From the NCBI GenBank assembly GCA_947304185.1, contig CAMZAM010000012.1, positions 1 to 63,444 on the forward strand: a stretch of DNA of 63,444 nucleotides, in the 5' to 3' direction. The DNA comes from an uncultured Bacteroidales bacterium. Lineage in GTDB: Bacteria > Bacteroidota > Bacteroidia > Bacteroidales > F082. Position 1 is the stretch's first letter; each line of letters begins with the position of its first letter. The notes beneath the pieces are model-generated. The model had not been told where the DNA came from. It saw nothing but the letters and a program-made list of their open reading frames with translations, and made no database searches. Below are positions 60,088 through 63,444 of the stretch, piece after piece. The position numbers were made by a program, and so were the translations under genes.

Positions 60088-61350
60088 TTCCTCTCTAATT
60101 GCGTCGATTGCCCTAATCTGTATGGCCCTTATTGCAGGCAGAACGCCAGCCAGCAATCCCGACAGCACTATTATCACCGATGCTGCTATTGCCGCTCCAA
60201 AACCGATCTGCGGGTCAAGGAACATCACTTCTTCAGATGGCGTATTACCAACAAATCCTGAAACTACCGCCATAATACCAACACCAATCACAAGTCCCAC
60301 TATACCCGCCAAAATCGTCAGTAAGAGGCTTTCTGCCACCACCTGGCTGATAATCAGAGCCGGTTTCGCGCCAAGCGCACGTCTGACGCCGATCTCACGT
60401 GTACGTTCCTTGATGGTGACCAGCATGATGTTACTCACGCCGACAACACCTGAAAGCAGAGTGCCGATACCCACAATCCAAATCAATATCTTTATTCCAA
60501 GGAATAGATATTCAAACATGGTGAACATTTGTTCAAAATCGAAGCAAATAAAGGCACCTTCGTCGGTAGGAGCGATATCGTGACGCTCACGTATCAACGC
60601 CTTTACTTCTTCCTGCAACCCTTTGGTTTTATAGCCTCTAGCGGTGGTGAAAACGAAGAAATCGAATTTGTCGCCGTAGTGATATGCCAACTGCATCGTT
60701 GTCAAAGGCAACACCACCGTCTCGTTCATCGAGCCACTGACGCTGACATGTGAATTATATGGCTCCACCACTCCAACCACTTGATAATAAATACCGTTGG
60801 CTTTAATCATCAGACCCAAAGGATTCTTGTCGGCGCCAATCACATCTTCATACACTTTCTTTCCCAAAACGCACACTTTTCTTCCCTCGTTGATATCCGT
60901 CTCGTTGATGAAACGTCCATAAATCACTTTGTTGCGGTCGATATCATTATAGTTTGGAAGCACTCCTTTCATACTGAAATTGCCTCCTTTTGTACCAAAA
61001 AACACGTTATTATCGCCATTATACGAGTACTCAGTCAATATAGGCGAAATCATATCCACCCCTTTGATTTTCCTTTTAATCGCTTCCATATCAGACATAT
61101 CGGGATGCCAATAACGTCCTTTTTGATAGCCTTTGTACGCCTCCGTTGTATAATTCGGAATTATAAACGTAGAGTTGGTGGAGAAACCTTCAATATTACT
61201 ATGCATGCCTCTATCGAAACCATTACCGCACGCCAGCAAAATCACCAGGATGAAGATACCCCAGAACACACCGAAAGCCGTCAAGATGCTACGCGTCTTG
61301 TTTCGGGCAATCGTCTGCCAAATCTCGTTTATATTATCAACGTCGAACAT
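60085..61350 (-). CDS. MacB-type ABC transporter permease, second
   Basis: The 421-aa permease has an N-terminal membrane segment (ILTAFGVFWGIFILVILLACGN) and a large periplasmic domain at about 45-270. Three C-terminal membrane segments follow, with the FtsX/MacB motif TIKERTREIGVRRALGAKP near 316. It works with the ATPase and adaptor to push substrates through TolC. Its ATG overlaps the stop of the first permease by 1 bp (TAATG). Residues of this protein differ widely from the first permease, so the pair is probably a heterodimer. Confidence 0.92.
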   Translation of the reverse strand: MFDVDNINEIWQTIARNKTRSILTAFGVFWGIFILVILLACGNGFDRGMHSNIEGFSTNSTFIIPNYTTEAYKGYQKGRYWHPDMSDMEAIKRKIKGVDMISPILTEYSYNGDNNVFFGTKGGNFSMKGVLPNYNDIDRNKVIYGRFINETDINEGRKVCVLGKKVYEDVIGADKNPLGLMIKANGIYYQVVGVVEPYNSHVSVSGSMNETVVLPLTTMQLAYHYGDKFDFFVFTTARGYKTKGLQEEVKALIRERHDIAPTDEGAFICFDFEQMFTMFEYLFLGIKILIWIVGIGTLLSGVVGVSNIMLVTIKERTREIGVRRALGAKPALIISQVVAESLLLTILAGIVGLVIGVGIMAVVSGFVGNTPSEEVMFLDPQIGFGAAIAASVIIVLSGLLAGVLPAIRAIQIRAIDAIREE

Positions 61351-62606
61351 TATCTATAATTCATTGCTTCAATCGGTTTAACCTTCACTGAATTCCACGC
61401 CGGAGCGAATCCCGCAGCCACCCCGCTCACTATCAGAACCAAAGTTGCTGAAACCACTATGCCGATATCGACTGTCGGGTCGACAAACACCGACATGCCG
61501 TTACCGTTACTCAGACCTCCGCTCGCTTCCATAGCCATGCCGATGAGCTCCGTCACTCCTATGCCACAAATCATGCCGATATAGCCGAAAATAGTAGTGA
61601 TTACAAGTGATTCCATCACTATCGAAAGAAGTATCGAGCGTGGTTTTGCTCCAAGTGCCTTACGGATTCCTATCTCGTTGGTTCTCTCTTTCACGGTTAT
61701 TCTCATGATGTTGCTCACGCCTACCACACCCGAAATCAGCATCGCTATGCCGATGACCCAGATGAAGATGTTGATTGTGTTGAAAATCTTCATGGTTTCA
61801 AGAGAGTCAATCATCTGGCTATCAATCCACATACCACGTTTGTCGTCGGGTGAGAACTCGTGTAAAGCCGCCATTTTTCTCTTTAATTCCTTCTTAAAAG
61901 CTTCGTTATCTTCTTTAGTGTTAAGACCTTTTGTGGTAAACACTATCTGGTAATACTCATTCTCATTGTAAATCGCTTGCAGGGTGCTATACGGAGCATA
62001 AGCCAAGCCGCGTTCACCCCACATATTAGCCTTGCAAACACCTACCACAGTAAAACTTAACCCATTGATAAACACAGTTTTACCTATCATCGTCGTCTCT
62101 CCAGTAGTACGAAGAAGTTCGTTGTTGGAGTCTTCATCGATGACAGCCACCTTCGCCTTGGTTTTCATGTCGTTCTCATCTATAAAACGACCTTCCAGTA
62201 CTTTTATGCCTTCGATATTCTTGTAAATCGGTTTTACTCCGTCAAGACCTATTGACCTTGACTTATCGCCGAAGATGAGAGTGCCGCCCTTTGACACCGT
62301 TGGCGACACCTCTTCGACTTCGTATAACGATTCAAGGAGTTGTATGTCTTTGTTATTCATCATAATAAAGCGGCCTGCCTTATGTCCTTTGTAAGGAAGT
62401 TCAGTCGAGCTCGACCATATCGTATAGGTGTTGTTGATTCGGTCGGCGAAGTTGCTTGTGACTCCGTTTTTCAGTCCGTTACCGGCCGAGAGCAGGATTA
62501 TCAGCATGAAGATACCCCACGAGATGGCGAACCCCGTGAGTATCGTCCTCAGTTTGTTGCGCCTGAGGGCCATGAAAATCTCCGACCAAAAATCCCTGTT
62601 GAACAT
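61350..62606 (-). CDS. MacB-type ABC transporter permease, first
   Basis: The 418-aa permease has the same architecture as its partner: one N-terminal membrane segment (ILTGFAISWGIFMLIILLSA), a periplasmic MacB-like domain, and three C-terminal segments. The motif RITVKERTNEIGIRKALGAK lies near 307. It begins 1 bp after the ATPase stop and is coupled to the second permease by the TAATG overlap. The substrate may be a peptide, an antibiotic or a lipid-linked compound; nothing in the sequence decides. Confidence 0.92.
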   Translation of the reverse strand: MFNRDFWSEIFMALRRNKLRTILTGFAISWGIFMLIILLSAGNGLKNGVTSNFADRINNTYTIWSSSTELPYKGHKAGRFIMMNNKDIQLLESLYEVEEVSPTVSKGGTLIFGDKSRSIGLDGVKPIYKNIEGIKVLEGRFIDENDMKTKAKVAVIDEDSNNELLRTTGETTMIGKTVFINGLSFTVVGVCKANMWGERGLAYAPYSTLQAIYNENEYYQIVFTTKGLNTKEDNEAFKKELKRKMAALHEFSPDDKRGMWIDSQMIDSLETMKIFNTINIFIWVIGIAMLISGVVGVSNIMRITVKERTNEIGIRKALGAKPRSILLSIVMESLVITTIFGYIGMICGIGVTELIGMAMEASGGLSNGNGMSVFVDPTVDIGIVVSATLVLIVSGVAAGFAPAWNSVKVKPIEAMNYR

Positions 62607-62607
62607 C

Positions 62608-63315
62608 TTATTTTATCTCTTTTGTGAAATCCATTTTATCTGGGTCGTTTTCCTCTATTGACTCTATCAGACCGTCTTTCAGATGCACGATTTTCCTTGT
62701 GAGATTGGCGATTCCGCGTTCGTGCGTCACTATCACCATCGTTATGCCTGTGTCGTTCACTTCGCGCAATATCTGCATCACCTCTGCCGATGTCTTACTG
62801 TCCAAGGCGCCTGTCGGCTCGTCGGCGAGGATGATCTTCGGTGAGGTCACTAACGCCCTCGCGATGGAGACACGTTGCTTCTGACCGCCCGAAAGCTCGT
62901 TCGGATAGTGTTCGGCCCAGTCTTTAAGCCCAAAGCGATCGAGGTACTCCATCGCGAGGGCGTTGCGTTTCTTACGGCCTACACCCTGATAAAACAAAGG
63001 CAATGCCACATTCTCAAGAGCCGTCTTAAACGGAATCAGATTGAACGACTGAAATATGAAGCCGATATATTTGTTACGGAACTCCGCCGCCTGATTCTCC
63101 GAGAGGTCCTTCACCATATGTCCGGCCAGATGATAGTCGCCATCGTCGTAATTGTCGAGGATGCCCACTATATTTAATAAGGTGGACTTCCCCGATCCCG
63201 AAGCACCCATAATCGACACCATCTCGCCCTCCTCCACGTTGAGGTTGATGCCCTTCAACACGTGCAAAGGCTGGGCTCCGAAATAAGTCTTGTGTATATT
63301 TTCAAGTTTTATCAT
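62608..63315 (-). CDS. ABC transporter ATP-binding protein (MacB/LolD type)
   Basis: The 235-aa ATPase has Walker A GASGSGKST at 37-45, the Q-loop in IGFIFQSFNLIP, signature LSGGQKQRVSIARAL, Walker B IILADEPTGALD and the His switch in VIVTHERG. It is the first gene of a probable operon that continues with two permeases, an adaptor and TolC. Its promoter box is at 63341-63348. The remaining DNA to the end of the window (63349-63444) is AT-rich with no gene visible. Confidence 0.95.
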   Translation of the reverse strand: MIKLENIHKTYFGAQPLHVLKGINLNVEEGEMVSIMGASGSGKSTLLNIVGILDNYDDGDYHLAGHMVKDLSENQAAEFRNKYIGFIFQSFNLIPFKTALENVALPLFYQGVGRKKRNALAMEYLDRFGLKDWAEHYPNELSGGQKQRVSIARALVTSPKIILADEPTGALDSKTSAEVMQILREVNDTGITMVIVTHERGIANLTRKIVHLKDGLIESIEENDPDKMDFTKEIK

Positions 63316-63340
63316 AGTGTACTACGTATCTAAGACACTG

Positions 63341-63348
63341 CAAAAATA
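63341..63348 (-). promoter_or_regulatory. -7 box of the efflux operon
   Basis: The minus strand reads TATTTTTG, 25 bp before the ATG at 63315. Confidence 0.55.
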
Positions 63349-63444
63349 GTAAAAAATTTTTACATGCAAGAAAAAAACGAAAAAAATTTCATTTTGCTGC
63401 ATAAGCAGCGAAAAAAACTACTGTAAAAATGATTCGAGGAACTC

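Overview
The window reads as chromosomal DNA of a Bacteroidales bacterium (phylum Bacteroidota). Four proteins end in a type A type-IX-secretion (T9SS) sorting domain. GldF and GldG are present, as are SusB-like GH97 and GH92 glycosidases and DUF6266 proteins. Almost no gene has a Shine-Dalgarno sequence. Many starts are instead preceded by the Bacteroidota -7 box TAnnTTTG, which is the basis of every promoter call below. The chemistry (rubredoxins, flavodiiron protein, SOD) suggests an anaerobe that must survive oxygen. The species cannot be named from sequence alone.

Layout. 1-4.4 kb is accessory DNA: a DUF1016 nuclease, a 1.5-kb non-coding island packed with long imperfect palindromes, and an AT-rich orphan gene. 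4.4-7.1 kb holds four tandem DUF6266 paralogues. 7.4-18.2 kb carries a lipoprotein operon (VanX-like dipeptidase, TlpA-like thioredoxin, serine hydrolase), a GH97 alpha-glucosidase, an AI-2E-type permease, an SLC13 transporter with a GH92 mannosidase, and msrA. 18.2-22.2 kb is a three-gene envelope operon (beta-barrel, phosphoesterase, EF-hand membrane protein) interrupted by a small MITE-like element. 22.2-26.4 kb is apt-gldF-gldG-DUF4340. 26.4-31.7 kb, on the minus strand, is an oxygen and reactive-oxygen defence gene train headed by a T9SS subtilase. 31.8-39.2 kb is mostly housekeeping (pseudouridine synthase, secreted EEP-family protein, AtoE transporter, dnaG, 2-hydroxyacid dehydrogenase, ssb). 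39.4-53.6 kb is two giant T9SS adhesin-like paralogues. 53.8-63.3 kb has a glutamine synthetase, meaB, and an ABC-type tripartite efflux operon (ATPase, two permeases, adaptor, TolC, barrel) with a second MITE-like copy.

Best leads. (1) The palindrome array at 1246-2598, whose stems differ in sequence but keep pairing. (2) The DUF6266 quartet, whose N-terminal 30 or so residues are nearly invariant although codons are shuffled. (3) Two copies of a 126-134-bp inverted-repeat element, one of which rewrites the end of one protein and the start of the next.
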